NCBI RefSeq assembly: GCF_900116445.1
Contig: NZ_FPBH01000040.1
Coordinates: forward strand, 1-64,000
Source: Paraburkholderia aspalathi
GTDB taxonomy: Bacteria > Pseudomonadota > Gammaproteobacteria > Burkholderiales > Burkholderiaceae
DNA length: 64,000 bases
Reading direction: 5' to 3'
The translations under genes and the position numbers were made by a program. The notes under the pieces are model-generated. The model worked only from the letters and a program-made list of their open reading frames with translations, searched no databases and was not told the DNA's origin. This document shows, in pieces, positions 45,298 through 57,557 of this stretch (position 1 is the first letter of the stretch; every line of letters starts with the position of its first letter).

Positions 45298-46593
45298 ATG
45301 TCCTCACCTTCCGCCGCACAACGCTCTGATCGCACGCCGCCCGTCGGGCCGCGCGCCGGTTTGCGGGTGGGGCGATGGCTGGCGGTTCTGCTGGCGGTGG
45401 CCGTCCTGCACTGGATTGCGGCGCAATGGGTCGAGCGCAACCGCGCGTCGCTCAATCCATCAGACAACGAACATGTCCCCGTGCAGGTTGCACTGCTGAC
45501 ACCCGAGCGTGTCGAACGCAAACCCGCTACCGACGCGCAGCAAGCAGCAACGCCGGCTCCGGCGCACAAGGCCGTTGCAAGCAAGCCGCGTGAACACGTG
45601 TTGACGGCGACGCAACCGGCAAAGCAGGCACCTGCGGTCGCGGCCGCATCGGATGCCGCGGCGAGCGCATCGGCTGCAGCGAGTCAACCCGATACCAACG
45701 CCAAGGCGGGCGCAACCGCCGCCGGCACGGCCAGCGCACCCGCTGCTGCGAGCGCGCCTCACGCTGCCGCGGGCGTGAAATTCTCCGTTCCGCCATCAGG
45801 CGAACTGCAGTACGACACGTTCTACAACGGCGTGCGCAACCAGCCCGGCACCATCCACTGGACCAGCAACGCGCAGAGTTACGAAATGGTCGTCTCCGTG
45901 CCGCTGCCGTTCGTCGGCACGTTCGTGTATTCGAGCCATGGCCGCATCGACGCATTCGGCCTCGCGCCGGATCAATACATCGAAAAGCGCGGCCGTCGTC
46001 CGGAAGACGTGGCGATCTTCAATCGCACCGATAAAAATATCGCCTTCACGCGCACGCCCACCACGCTGCCGCTGCCCGACGGCGCGCAAGACCGTTTCAG
46101 CATGGTGATGCAACTCGCCAGCCTCGTGCGCGGCGACCCGGCCGCCTATAAGCCGGGCGTGACGCGGCAATTCTTTGTGGTCGATAACAACAGCGGCGAG
46201 AACTGGCCAGTCGAGACGATCGGCGACGAAACCATCCGCACCGCGCAGGGCTACCTCGAGACGCGCCACTTCAAACGCTTGCCTCGCCATGACGGCGATC
46301 TGCGCCGTATCGACGTTTGGCTCGCGCCTTCGCTTGGCTGGCTGCCCGCGCGAATCATGCAGACCGAGCCGAATGGCACGCAATTCGAACTGGTGTGGCG
46401 CGGCAAGCTCAATGCGGACGGTACGGGCAGCAGCGTTGACAGCACGAGTGGTTCTAATGGCACCAGCGGCGCCGGCAATACTTCACCTGACAATTCGGCA
46501 AACCAGCCACCCGGCAACTCACCCGCACCAACACCCGAAACCACCCCCTCGGTCGATACGACCGTGCCCGGCAACGCGCCCGAAAAACCCTGA
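45298..46593 (+). CDS. DUF3108 domain-containing protein
   Basis: A 431-residue protein. An N-terminal helix (about 25-42, WLAVLLAVAVLHWIAAQWV) anchors it. Residues 60-160 are an Ala/Pro/Lys/Ser linker. A DUF3108 beta-rich domain follows (GELQYDTFYNGVRNQPGTIHWTSNAQ...). The tail is Ser/Asn/Pro-rich. The function of DUF3108 is unknown to me. It is likely periplasmic. The ATG at 45298 lies 10 bp after the IclR stop. The larger reading starting at 45085 is the IclR gene in another frame. Confidence 0.85.
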   Translation: MSSPSAAQRSDRTPPVGPRAGLRVGRWLAVLLAVAVLHWIAAQWVERNRASLNPSDNEHVPVQVALLTPERVERKPATDAQQAATPAPAHKAVASKPREHVLTATQPAKQAPAVAAASDAAASASAAASQPDTNAKAGATAAGTASAPAAASAPHAAAGVKFSVPPSGELQYDTFYNGVRNQPGTIHWTSNAQSYEMVVSVPLPFVGTFVYSSHGRIDAFGLAPDQYIEKRGRRPEDVAIFNRTDKNIAFTRTPTTLPLPDGAQDRFSMVMQLASLVRGDPAAYKPGVTRQFFVVDNNSGENWPVETIGDETIRTAQGYLETRHFKRLPRHDGDLRRIDVWLAPSLGWLPARIMQTEPNGTQFELVWRGKLNADGTGSSVDSTSGSNGTSGAGNTSPDNSANQPPGNSPAPTPETTPSVDTTVPGNAPEKP

Positions 46594-46749
46594 ACCCGAG
46601 CAGAGTCTCGAACAGATCGCTGAAACTTCCGCGACGCGGCTCAATCGCACGTGAACCGCAACCGTTCGCGCGGCCGCCACGTAGGTATAGTGACGGCGGG
46701 AGAAGCGCGCAAACGGCTCTTTCCACCGCGTTCCCTTCAAGGAGCCTGC

Positions 46750-47538
46750 ATGCAAGTGAAAATCAACGGTATCGAGACGCGCTATGTCCTGAGCAATGAG
46801 GGCGGCGGCCCGTGGCTGACGTTCATTCATCAGCTCGGCGGCGATCTGTCTGTCTGGGACCAGCTCGCCGGCTATTTCCGCGACGAGTACACCGTGTTGC
46901 GCTACGACCTGCGCGGCCACGGCAAGACTGCGGTATCGAGCGAACCGTTCAGCGTCGCCGATCTGTCCCGCGATCTCGCCGCGCTGCTCGATGCGCTCGG
47001 CGCACCCACCACGCATCTCGTCGGCATGTCGATGGGTGGCATGATCGCGCAGCAATTCACGCTGGACTACCCGTCGCGCGTCGACACGCTGACCGCTGCC
47101 GACACCACGAGCGGCACGCCGCCCGAAGGCCGCGCGATATGGGACCAACGTGCGGCAACGGCGCGCACGGAGGGCATGGCGTCCCTCGTGCCCGCAACAT
47201 TGAGCCGCTGGCTGACGCCCGATTTCCAGGCAGCACATCCCGAAGCCGTCGAGCAGATTCGCGACGTGCTGAGCCATACGTTGCCAGAAGGCTACGCCAT
47301 GGCGTGCGAAGCCCTGCGCGATTTCGATCTACGCGGTAAGCTGGGAACAATTCGTCGCCCAACATTGGCCGTGGGAGGCCGCCATGACACGGGCACGCTA
47401 CCTGCTGCTACGCAGGCAATAGCAGACGCCATCCAAGGCGCGCAGTTCGAACTACTCGATGCCGCTCATCTCGCGCCCATCGAGCAATCTCACCGTTTTG
47501 CTGCACTGCTTGAAACGTTTCTTGGAAAGCCGGTCTAA
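46750..47538 (+). CDS. Alpha/beta hydrolase (3-oxoadipate enol-lactonase-like)
   Basis: A 262-residue hydrolase. The catalytic elbow is GMSMGGMIAQQF (Ser94) with DLRGHGKT upstream and the closing histidine in DAAHLAPIEQ. The overall pattern is that of PcaD-like enol-lactonases and carboxylesterases. AAGGAG lies 6 bp before the ATG at 46750. It is isolated from other beta-ketoadipate genes, so the lactonase assignment is uncertain. Confidence 0.85.
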   Translation: MQVKINGIETRYVLSNEGGGPWLTFIHQLGGDLSVWDQLAGYFRDEYTVLRYDLRGHGKTAVSSEPFSVADLSRDLAALLDALGAPTTHLVGMSMGGMIAQQFTLDYPSRVDTLTAADTTSGTPPEGRAIWDQRAATARTEGMASLVPATLSRWLTPDFQAAHPEAVEQIRDVLSHTLPEGYAMACEALRDFDLRGKLGTIRRPTLAVGGRHDTGTLPAATQAIADAIQGAQFELLDAAHLAPIEQSHRFAALLETFLGKPV

Positions 47539-47655
47539 CCGGTAGGTTCGGAACTGTACAAGCGTCAATCCGGACCCACCCCTTGAATTCCACACCACAA
47601 GCTCCACCTATGGCGCAGGAATGGCCAGGAGCCAACGGAAATAAGGAGTGTCGCC

Positions 47656-47913
47656 ATGCAAATGATCTATAACAGCCCCAACTATTGTGTCGTCGAGTTT
47701 CCGCCGCAGGAAGGCCCGCTGGCCATGAAATCAGGCGGCTACGAGATCGTCGACAAGAACATGCAGCGCGAAATCTACATTGATGGTGCAATGGCAGCGC
47801 GTTTCCGCGAGCATGTGCAAAAGCTGATCGAAGAGGAACCGTCGCTGGATGAGGTAGACGAATTCCTCGGGCAATTCGACAGCCTGATGCATCAACCGGT
47901 GATTCTTCACTAA
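47656..47913 (+). CDS. DUF3567 family protein (BTH_I0359-like)
   Basis: An 85-residue protein with a compact alpha/beta pattern (MQMIYNSPNYCVVEFPP...GGYEIVDKNMQREIYIDGAMAARFREHVQKLIEE), recognised as DUF3567. Its role is unknown. AAGGAG lies 7 bp before the ATG. It stands alone before the metH leader region. Confidence 0.88.
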   Translation: MQMIYNSPNYCVVEFPPQEGPLAMKSGGYEIVDKNMQREIYIDGAMAARFREHVQKLIEEEPSLDEVDEFLGQFDSLMHQPVILH

Positions 47914-48006
47914 CTGAAGGGTTAAACGTAACGGTTTGGCGACATATATCGACCGCGCCGACCGGCTTAGCCGGCGGCCTCTATAAGGCGGTCAGTTGAA
48001 GTAACG

Positions 48007-48044
48007 CGGCCCAGCAGGCTTTCACCTGACTGGGCCGTTTTGTT
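48007..48044 (+). terminator. Intrinsic terminator before metH
   Basis: CGGCCCAG and CTGGGCCG form an 8-bp stem with inner CAGG/CCTG pairing, followed by TTTTGTTT. It lies about 95 bp after the DUF3567 stop. The 303-bp gap up to metH otherwise contains a -10 box at 48171 and no riboswitch fold that I can recognise. Confidence 0.82.
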
Positions 48045-48170
48045 TCCCCTGTAGTTTCCTTTGTCATTTCCTCTGTTTGTTTCCGCTGCGGCCACAGCCC
48101 CAGCCACCGTTGCCGCGGCACGCGCATCCGCCTGCTGAGCGCATGCCGGGCGGGACCGCCCCACAGCGGC

Positions 48171-48176
48171 TACAAT
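48171..48176 (+). promoter_or_regulatory. -10 box of metH
   Basis: TACAAT preceded by CGGC, 41 bp upstream of the metH start at 48217. No clear -35. A start site near 48183 leaves a leader of about 35 nt, too short for a cobalamin or SAH riboswitch. Confidence 0.45.
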
Positions 48177-48216
48177 GACAGGTTTCCCGAAAAGCCGGCG
48201 CAAGCCCTCGTCCGCC

Positions 48217-49287
48217 ATGAACCAGCCTGCTCAATCCGCCACGCCAGTCCGTCCCGACGCCGCCTACACGTGCGGCACGGCGCTGCCCGCGCTGCTCAAG
48301 TCGCGCATCCTGATTCTGGACGGCGCAATGGGCACGATGATCCAGCGCTACAAGCTCGACGAAGCCCGCTATCGTGGCGAGCGCTTCAAGGACTATGGAC
48401 GCGACATCAAGGGCAACAATGAGTTGCTGTCGATCACGCAGCCGCAGATCATCGGCGAGATTCACGAGCAGTACCTCGCGGCGGGCGCGGATATCATCGA
48501 AACCAACACGTTCGGTGCGACCACGGTTGCGCAAGCCGACTACGGAATGGAAGACCTCGCCATCGAGATGAATCTCGAATCGGCGAAGCTGGCACGCGCT
48601 GCCTGCGACAAATACTCGACGCCCGACAAGCCACGCTTCGTCGCCGGCGCGATCGGACCGACGCCGAAAACAGCGAGCATTTCCCCTGACGTGAACGATC
48701 CGGGCGCACGCAACGTGACGTTCGACGAACTGCGCACGGCGTATTACCAGCAGGCAAAGGCTTTGCTCGACGGCGGCTGCGATCTGTTCCTCGTTGAAAC
48801 GATCTTCGACACGCTCAACGCCAAGGCCGCGCTGTTCGCGCTGGACGAGCTGTTCGAAGACACCGGCGAGCGTCTGCCGATCATGATTTCGGGCACCGTC
48901 ACGGATGCATCGGGCCGGATTCTCTCGGGACAAACCGTCGAGGCCTTCTGGAACTCGCTGCGTCACGCCAAGCCGCTCACCTTTGGTTTGAACTGCGCAC
49001 TGGGCGCGGCGCTGATGCGCCCGTACATCGCCGAACTGGCCAAGCTGTGCGACACCTATGTGTCGTGCTATCCGAACGCCGGTTTGCCGAATCCGATGAG
49101 CGATACGGGCTTCGACGAATTGCCGGCGGATACGTCGGGATTGCTGAAGGAGTTCGCGCAGGCAGGCCTCGTGAATATCGCCGGCGGCTGCTGCGGCACG
49201 ACGCCGGAGCATATTGCGGCGATTGCCAAGGCGCTGGCTGAAGTGAAGCCGCGCCAATGGCCGACGCAATACCGCGACGCGGCCTGA
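48217..49287 (+). CDS. metH: Methionine synthase, homocysteine S-methyltransferase half
   Basis: A 356-residue protein corresponding to the N-terminal homocysteine-binding module of B12-dependent methionine synthase. [28 protein letters not shown] begins the barrel. Zinc ligands are Cys260 (GLNCALG) and Cys325-Cys326 (GGCCGTTP). It must pair with the separate pterin/B12/activation polypeptide encoded 85 bp downstream. The ATG at 48217 (MNQPAQ) is preferred to an in-frame ATG at 48175, which overlaps the -10 box. Confidence 0.96.
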   Translation: MNQPAQSATPVRPDAAYTCGTALPALLKSRILILDGAMGTMIQRYKLDEARYRGERFKDYGRDIKGNNELLSITQPQIIGEIHEQYLAAGADIIETNTFGATTVAQADYGMEDLAIEMNLESAKLARAACDKYSTPDKPRFVAGAIGPTPKTASISPDVNDPGARNVTFDELRTAYYQQAKALLDGGCDLFLVETIFDTLNAKAALFALDELFEDTGERLPIMISGTVTDASGRILSGQTVEAFWNSLRHAKPLTFGLNCALGAALMRPYIAELAKLCDTYVSCYPNAGLPNPMSDTGFDELPADTSGLLKEFAQAGLVNIAGGCCGTTPEHIAAIAKALAEVKPRQWPTQYRDAA

Positions 49288-49372
49288 GCCCGGCGACTCG
49301 ATCCTGATCCGCTGCACGTCCGCTATCGAACCCGACGCAAGTAATCGCACGCAACCGAACCGCACCTACGCC

Positions 49373-52090
<2,718 letters not shown>

Positions 52091-52247
52091 GCCTTGCGGG
52101 GCGGGCGACCTACTATATCGGGCACGCTAGGCTGAATATTTGCGGCAGTGTAATTTTCGGCTTTGTAGACTGAAACGGCATCAACCCGCCAGACGCGGCC
52201 AAAACGCGTCGGCTTATCAAATTGCAATCGTCAACGGAGAAAATCGT

Positions 52248-52457
52248 ATGAAGAAGCTGACGCTGTTATTGACTGCTGTTTCGCTCGCCGCAGGCGCCTC
52301 GGTGGCGCTGGCCCAGCCCGCCGCTCCGGCCGGCTCCAGCGCGGTCAGTTCGTATTCGCCGCCCACCGTGAAGCATGTCAAGAAGCCCAAGAAGCAAAAA
52401 GCCAAGAAGGGTGCGTCGGCACCGGCGGCTGCCCCGGCGGACGCCGCCAGCCAGTAA
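52248..52457 (+). CDS. Small secreted lysine-rich protein
   Basis: A 69-residue protein: signal peptide MKKLTLLLTAVSLAAGASVALA (cleavage after residue 22), then Ala/Pro/Ser, a basic cluster (VKHVKKPKKQKAKKGA) and an Ala/Pro tail. No fold is evident. GGAGA lies 8 bp before the ATG and a strong terminator follows, so it is an independent gene. It follows metH by 157 bp. Function unknown; such cationic periplasmic peptides are common in Burkholderia. Confidence 0.75.
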   Translation: MKKLTLLLTAVSLAAGASVALAQPAAPAGSSAVSSYSPPTVKHVKKPKKQKAKKGASAPAAAPADAASQ

Positions 52458-52496
52458 GCCGTTTCGGCAGAAGGGCCGTCAAGACCCGTGAAAGAC

Positions 52497-52524
52497 AAAG
52501 AGCCCGCAGATGCGGGCTCTTTTC
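52497..52524. terminator. Terminator after the lysine-rich protein gene
   Basis: AAAGAGCCCGCA pairs with TGCGGGCTCTTT across a very short loop, with TTTT following on the plus strand and AAAG-derived T residues on the minus. It may serve both this gene and the convergent DUF1840 gene. Confidence 0.85.
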
Positions 52525-52588
52525 ATTGACACGTCACGACCAGCGCCGCGAGCGCGGCGAACTCCACCGCCAGCGGACCGCCGCGGGA

Positions 52589-52915
52589 TCAGATACCCCA
52601 GACGATATCCGCGTTTTCCTTCTGCGCGGCGCGCAGCATGTCGAGGAACGGATACGCACGCTGGGCGAGTCCCGGCGGGATCTCATGATGCTCGTGGCCG
52701 TCTTCGCCTTCGTGAAAATGGCCGTCGTGCTCGGCACGTTCCTGTTTGTCGACGCTGATCGCCGATTCGAGTTTCGTGATCGCGACGCTCAGTTCGTCGT
52801 GGGTGATGACACCACGCTCACCCAGGCGCTTGCCGACAATGCCGACCAGGTACTGAGCGAGATTTTCCAGCATCATCACGTCCGGCGCGGCGCGACATTT
52901 GAAAGTAATCAGCAT
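52589..52915 (-). CDS. DUF1840 family protein
   Basis: A 108-residue protein. It starts MLITFKCRAAPDVMMLENLAQYLVGIVGK and has a His/Glu-rich middle (EHDGHFHEGEDGHEHHE) that could bind metal. It ends ADIVWGI. It matches DUF1840, whose role is unknown. Divergent from argS. The His-rich run is the only functional hint. Confidence 0.85.
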   Translation of the reverse strand: MLITFKCRAAPDVMMLENLAQYLVGIVGKRLGERGVITHDELSVAITKLESAISVDKQERAEHDGHFHEGEDGHEHHEIPPGLAQRAYPFLDMLRAAQKENADIVWGI

Positions 52916-53257
52916 GACTGTTCCCTTTTTCGTTATGTTGGATTGACGCGCGAACGGCTGTAAGCCGACCGTCGGCGCGCGTTACGTTGACACGCCGATC
53001 AGGCACGGCGGCCACGGCCCTTGGTGGGCATCTCATTGAACATATTAGCACCTGCTAAAATCCGTCTGGACGGAAAAGCGCGCCGCACACCGCGCCAGAC
53101 GCGTTGCACGCCACGTGCCCGATGACGCCCCGACGTGCCCGGCGCATCCCGGCCGGTGCAGCGCCGCTTTCCACGCTTCTGACGAATCGGCTGCGCCTCG
53201 CGCGCGGCCGCCGCTTCTTCCGCATCACCGGATTGCCTCACTGGACTCGCAACAAGC
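52916..53257. other. DUF1840/argS intergenic region with palindrome on an extended -10
   Basis: TTAGCA-CC-TGCTAA (53045-53058) is a perfect 6-bp dyad. It overlaps a plausible extended -10, TGCTAAAAT (53053-53061), reading towards argS, with a leader of about 190 nt. The leader is GC-rich and I find no further gene or known riboswitch in it. Confidence 0.45.
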
Positions 53258-55048
53258 ATGCTGCCTGCACATAAACATACCCTCGAAACCCTGCTCGCCG
53301 ACACGGTGAAGCAGGTTGCTGACGCAACCCAGGGCGCGAGCGAAGCCGCCTTCGTGTCGCCCACGATCACGCTGGAGCGTCCCAAGGTCGCCGCGCACGG
53401 CGACGTCGCCTGCAATGTGGCGATGCAACTCGCCAAGCCGCTGCGCGCCAACCCGCGCCAGCTGGCGCAACAGATTGTCGACGCGCTGCTCGCGCAACCG
53501 CAAGCCAAGGGTCTCGTGGAAGCCGCCGAAGTGGCTGGCCCCGGCTTCATCAACCTGCGCCTCGCGGCCGCCGCCAAGCAGGCCGTGATCGCCGCGGTGT
53601 TCGCTGAAAAGGACGCCTTCGGCCGTTCGCAGCGCGAAGCCGGCAAGCATGTGCTGATCGAATTCGTCTCGGCCAACCCGACCGGCCCGCTGCACGTCGG
53701 CCACGGCCGCCAGGCCGCACTCGGCGACGCGCTCTCGAACGTGCTGGCCTCGCAAGGCTGGGACGTGCACCGCGAGTTCTACTACAACGACGCCGGCGTG
53801 CAGATCCAGACGCTCGCCCTGTCGACCCAGGCGCGCGCCCGCGGCCTCGCCCCGGGCGATGAAGGCTGGCCCGCCTCGGCGTACAACGGCGAGTACATCG
53901 CCGACATCGCCAAAGACTATCTGAACGGCGTCACGGTTGCCGCGAGCGACGGCGAACCCGTCACGGGCGCGGCCGACGTCGAAGACCTCGAAGCGATCCG
54001 CCGCTTCGCGGTCGCCTACCTGCGCCGCGAGCAGGACATGGACTTGCAGGCCTTTGGCGTGAAGTTCGACGAGTACTACCTGGAGTCATCGCTGTACAAG
54101 GAAGGCCGGGTCGAGAAGACCGTCGCGGCGCTGATCGCCGCCGGCAAAACCTACGAACAGGAAGGCGCACTGTGGCTGCGCACCACCGACGACGGCGACG
54201 ACAAAGACCGCGTGATGCGCAAGACCGACGGCACCTACACGTACTTCGTGCCGGACGTCGCCTACCACGTCGCCAAGTGGGAACGCGGCTTCACCAAGGT
54301 CATCAACATTCAGGGCTCGGACCACCACGGGACGATCGCGCGGGTGCGCGCCGGCCTGCAAGGTCTCGGCATCGGCATTCCGAAGGGCTATCCCGACTAC
54401 ATCCTGCACAAGATGGTCACGGTGATGCGCAACGGTGAAGAGGTGAAGATCTCGAAGCGCGCGGGCAGCTATGTGACCGTGCGTGATCTGATCGAATGGT
54501 CGGGCGGCGCGACGCCGGGTTCGGAAGCCGCCGTCGACCTGATCGACGAAGAGACGATTCGCCGCGGCCGCGACGCCGTGCGCTTCTTCCTGATCTCGCG
54601 CAAGGCCGATACGGAATTCGTGTTCGACATCGACCTGGCGTTGAAACAGAACGACGAAAATCCGGTGCACTACGTGCAGTATGCGCACGCGCGGATCTGC
54701 TCGGTCATCGCGGAATGCAAGGCGCGCTACAACACGGACGAAAGCACGCTGGCCACGGTGGACGTGTCGCCGCTCACCAGCGAACGCGCCATGGCCCTGC
54801 TGAACAAGCTCGCCGAATTCCCAGACATGCTGGAGCACGCCGCCGGCGAACTCGCGCCGCACGCGGTCGCGTTCTATCTGCGCGACCTCGCCGGGGAATT
54901 CCACTCGTTCTACAATGACAGAGCCGAACGCGTGCTGGTCGACGACGCCGCCGAGCGCAATGCACGCGTCGCGCTGCTTGCGGCCACACGTCAGGTGCTG
55001 GCCAACGGTCTCGCGACGATCGGCGTCTCCGCTCCCGTCAAGATGTAA
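53258..55048 (+). CDS. argS: Arginyl-tRNA synthetase
   Basis: A 596-residue class Ia aminoacyl-tRNA synthetase. The N-terminal Add-1 domain is followed by the HIGH-like [13 protein letters not shown] and the KMSKS-like [13 protein letters not shown], then the DALR anticodon-binding domain ([13 protein letters not shown] at its start). It charges tRNA-Arg. The KMSKS loop carries ISKRAG, as in many ArgS. The ATG at 53258 starts [13 protein letters not shown]. Confidence 0.97.
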   Translation: MLPAHKHTLETLLADTVKQVADATQGASEAAFVSPTITLERPKVAAHGDVACNVAMQLAKPLRANPRQLAQQIVDALLAQPQAKGLVEAAEVAGPGFINLRLAAAAKQAVIAAVFAEKDAFGRSQREAGKHVLIEFVSANPTGPLHVGHGRQAALGDALSNVLASQGWDVHREFYYNDAGVQIQTLALSTQARARGLAPGDEGWPASAYNGEYIADIAKDYLNGVTVAASDGEPVTGAADVEDLEAIRRFAVAYLRREQDMDLQAFGVKFDEYYLESSLYKEGRVEKTVAALIAAGKTYEQEGALWLRTTDDGDDKDRVMRKTDGTYTYFVPDVAYHVAKWERGFTKVINIQGSDHHGTIARVRAGLQGLGIGIPKGYPDYILHKMVTVMRNGEEVKISKRAGSYVTVRDLIEWSGGATPGSEAAVDLIDEETIRRGRDAVRFFLISRKADTEFVFDIDLALKQNDENPVHYVQYAHARICSVIAECKARYNTDESTLATVDVSPLTSERAMALLNKLAEFPDMLEHAAGELAPHAVAFYLRDLAGEFHSFYNDRAERVLVDDAAERNARVALLAATRQVLANGLATIGVSAPVKM

Positions 55049-55070
55049 GTCCTCCGGCGTAACATGCATG

Positions 55071-55095
55071 CGGCCGTCGTTATAATCGACGGCCG
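55071..55095. promoter_or_regulatory. Perfect palindrome enclosing the -10 box of the SPOR gene
   Basis: CGGCCGTCG and CGACGGCCG flank TTATAAT. The 9-bp arms are perfect and the loop contains a consensus TATAAT (55081-55086). It lies 32 bp before the SPOR gene start and 22 bp after argS. It could be an operator or an mRNA hairpin at the argS 3' end. Confidence 0.6.
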
Positions 55096-55127
55096 TTCCA
55101 GGATTCTTTTTGCAGGTGATTCATACG

Positions 55128-55928
55128 ATGGCAAAACCACGCCGCACAACAAAGCAATCGCAATCGAAACAAACCGGGGGGACTTTTCTCGGCATCGTGC
55201 TAGGCCTGATCGTTGGTCTCGCGATCGCGGTAGTGGTGGCGCTGTATATCACCCGTGCGCCTACGCCGTTCGTCTCGAAGGTCGCGCCGCCCGCGGCGCC
55301 CGACACCGGCGCGAGCCAGGCGCAGCAATACGACCCGAACCGTCCGCTGCAAGGCAAGACGCCGGGCCAGCCGGTGCCGCAAGCCGCGCAACCGGCGCCG
55401 CCGAACACCGCGCCGGGCCAGACCAATGCGCAGACGCAGTCGGGCATGCTGGAAGAGCCGCAGATCGTTGAAGTGCCGCCGTCGAATGGCAATGCGAACG
55501 GCACGGCAGTCGCACCGAAACCCGCGCAGGATAACGGCAACGGCACGGCCACCGGTACGGTGAAAAAGCCGCAAGGCGCAAGCGCACCGGCCGCCACCGC
55601 GGCAGGCTCCGCGCCGAAGGGTACGTCGTCCGCCACGGCTGCCAACGCCAAGCCGGGTTCAGGCGCGGCGCCGACAGCGGGCGACGCGAACACCGGTTAC
55701 TTCCTGCAAGTGGGCGCCTACAAGACCTCAGCCGACGCCGAGCAGCAGCGCGCGCGGCTCGCCTTCCAGGGCTTTGAATCAAAGGTCACGCAGCGCGATG
55801 CAGGCGGCGTGACGTACTACCGTGTGCGGATCGGCCCGTTCTCGAAGTTCGAGGACATGAATTCGAGCCGTCAGCGTCTGTCCGACGCGGGCGTGGATAC
55901 AGCCGTGATCCGCTTTACGAAGCAATAA
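55128..55928 (+). CDS. SPOR-domain protein (FtsN-like)
   Basis: A 266-residue bitopic protein. A short basic N-terminus (MAKPRRTTKQSQSKQ) precedes one helix (about 20-42, FLGIVLGLIVGLAIAVVVALYI). A long Pro/Gln/Ala/Asn-rich periplasmic linker leads to a C-terminal SPOR domain (about 190-266, GYFLQVGAYKTSADAEQQRARLAFQGFESKV). SPOR domains bind denuded peptidoglycan at the septum. The plan matches FtsN. The ATG at 55128 is used instead of 55110. Confidence 0.88.
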   Translation: MAKPRRTTKQSQSKQTGGTFLGIVLGLIVGLAIAVVVALYITRAPTPFVSKVAPPAAPDTGASQAQQYDPNRPLQGKTPGQPVPQAAQPAPPNTAPGQTNAQTQSGMLEEPQIVEVPPSNGNANGTAVAPKPAQDNGNGTATGTVKKPQGASAPAATAAGSAPKGTSSATAANAKPGSGAAPTAGDANTGYFLQVGAYKTSADAEQQRARLAFQGFESKVTQRDAGGVTYYRVRIGPFSKFEDMNSSRQRLSDAGVDTAVIRFTKQ

Positions 55929-56064
55929 GCCAACAATAAACAAACCGTGATTTACCGGAACGCGCCGCCGCCGAACTATCGGCGTGCGGCGCGAGTCACA
56001 AGCTCAACCGGCAAACACAACCGACAAGCACAACGGACGACTAGAGCGTCTAACGCCGACATTA

Positions 56065-56102
56065 AAAACGGTGACGGGCATTTGCGTGGCGCCACCGTTT
56101 TA
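56065..56102 (+). terminator. Probable terminator between SPOR and dsbA genes
   Basis: AAAACGGTG and CACCGTTTT form a 9-bp stem around a GC-rich, partly self-pairing loop, ending in TTTT. It is 24 bp before the dsbA start. Confidence 0.6.
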
Positions 56103-56125
56103 CCGCCTACTTGGGTTATCACAAC

Positions 56126-56764
56126 ATGAAAAAACTGCTGAGCATTCTGTTCCTCTCGCTGGGCCTGGTTGCCGCCACGGCGCATGCATCGCCGGCCGCA
56201 CCGGTTTCCGGCAAGGACTACACCGTGCTGTCCACGCCGCAACCTACGGACGTGCCGGCCGGCAAGATCGAAGTAACCGAATTCTTCTGGTACGGCTGCC
56301 CGCACTGCAATGAATTCAACCCGTACCTCGAAGCATGGGTGAAAAAGCAAGGTCCGGACGTGGTGTTCAAGCGCGTGCCGGTTGCCTTCCGCGACGACTT
56401 CATTCCGCACTCGAAGATGTACCATGCGCTTGACGCACTCGGCCTCGCCACGCAACTCACGCCGAAGGTCTTCAATGAAATCCACGTCAACAAGAACTAC
56501 CTGCTGACGCCGGAAGACCAAGCCAAGTTCCTCGCCAAGAACGGCGTCGATCCGAAGAAGTACATGGACGCGTACAACTCGTTCTCGACGCAAAGCGCGC
56601 TGCAAAAAGACAAGAAGTTGATGGACGACTACAAGATCGACGGCGTGCCGACGCTGGCCGTGCAAGGCAAGTATGAAACCGGTCCGGCTGCGACCAACAG
56701 CCTGCCGGGCACGATCCAGGTGCTCGACTATCTGGTGCAGCAGGTCCGCGCCAAGAAGATGTGA
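56126..56764 (+). CDS. dsbA: Thiol:disulfide interchange protein DsbA
   Basis: A 212-residue periplasmic oxidase of protein disulfides. The signal peptide ends near ATAHA-SPAAP. The active site is FFWYGCPHCNEF (Cys58, Cys61), and the cis-proline loop is DGVPTLAVQG. The CPHC pair is the strongly oxidising DsbA form. The ATG at 56126 begins a standard signal peptide. The SDR gene starts 17 bp after its stop. Confidence 0.95.
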   Translation: MKKLLSILFLSLGLVAATAHASPAAPVSGKDYTVLSTPQPTDVPAGKIEVTEFFWYGCPHCNEFNPYLEAWVKKQGPDVVFKRVPVAFRDDFIPHSKMYHALDALGLATQLTPKVFNEIHVNKNYLLTPEDQAKFLAKNGVDPKKYMDAYNSFSTQSALQKDKKLMDDYKIDGVPTLAVQGKYETGPAATNSLPGTIQVLDYLVQQVRAKKM

Positions 56765-56780
56765 TGTCGAAGGCGCCGGA

Positions 56781-57554
56781 ATGAGCTCCCCCCTGAAGGT
56801 CTTCATTACCGGCGCCTCGAGTGGCATCGGCCTCGCGCTCGCCGCCGAATATGCGCGGCGCGGCGCGATTCTCGGCCTGGTCGCCCGCCGCGGCGACGCT
56901 CTCACCGCCTTCCAGCAGTCTCATCCGCAGAATTCCATCTCCGCCTATTCCGTCGACGTCCGCGACGCCGAGGCGCTCGCTGAAGCGGCCGCACAGTTCA
57001 TCGCGCAGCACGGTTTGCCGGACGTGGTGATCGCCAATGCCGGCATCAGCCGCGGCGCGGTCACCGGGCACGGCGATCTGCGCACGTTCCGCGAAGTGAT
57101 GGATATCAACTACTTTGGCATGGTTGCCACCTTCGAGCCGTTCGCCGCCGCGATGGTTGCGGCGAAGAAAGGCACGCTGGTCGGGATCGCCAGCGTGGCC
57201 AGCGTGCGTGGCTTGCCGGGGTCGGGCGCGTACAGCGCGTCGAAGTCGGCGGCGCTCAAGTATCTGGAAGCGTTGCGCGTCGAGATGCGGCCGCTCGGCG
57301 TCGGCGTGGTCACGATCGCCCCCGGCTATATTCGCACGCCGATGACCGAGCACAATCCCTACACCATGCCGTTCCTGATGGACGCCGACCGCTTCGCGGT
57401 GAAGGTCGCCGGGGCGGTCGAGCGTCAAACCGCGTTTGCCGTGTTTCCATGGCAGATGCGCATCGTGGCCATGCTGCTGCACGTGCTGCCGCGCTGGCTC
57501 TACGACCGGGCCTTCGAACGCGCGCCGCGCAAACCGCGCGCCGCCACCGAGTAA
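56781..57554 (+). CDS. Short-chain dehydrogenase/reductase
   Basis: A 257-residue SDR. The cofactor motif is TGASSGIGLALA, the catalytic serine lies in GIASVASVRG and the YxxxK is YSASKSAALK. NAG appears as ANAGISRG. The C-terminus has a helical, basic tail (LPRWLYDRAFERAPRKPRA). It probably uses NADP(H), but the substrate is unknown. It lies between dsbA and the BtuF-like gene in a tight cluster (17 and 3 bp gaps). Confidence 0.88.
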   Translation: MSSPLKVFITGASSGIGLALAAEYARRGAILGLVARRGDALTAFQQSHPQNSISAYSVDVRDAEALAEAAAQFIAQHGLPDVVIANAGISRGAVTGHGDLRTFREVMDINYFGMVATFEPFAAAMVAAKKGTLVGIASVASVRGLPGSGAYSASKSAALKYLEALRVEMRPLGVGVVTIAPGYIRTPMTEHNPYTMPFLMDADRFAVKVAGAVERQTAFAVFPWQMRIVAMLLHVLPRWLYDRAFERAPRKPRAATE

Positions 57555-57557
57555 GTC

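Noticed and set aside
47914-48216. Cobalamin or SAH riboswitch before metH
   Set aside because: I could not find the conserved core of either class, and the putative start site leaves a leader of about 35 nt.
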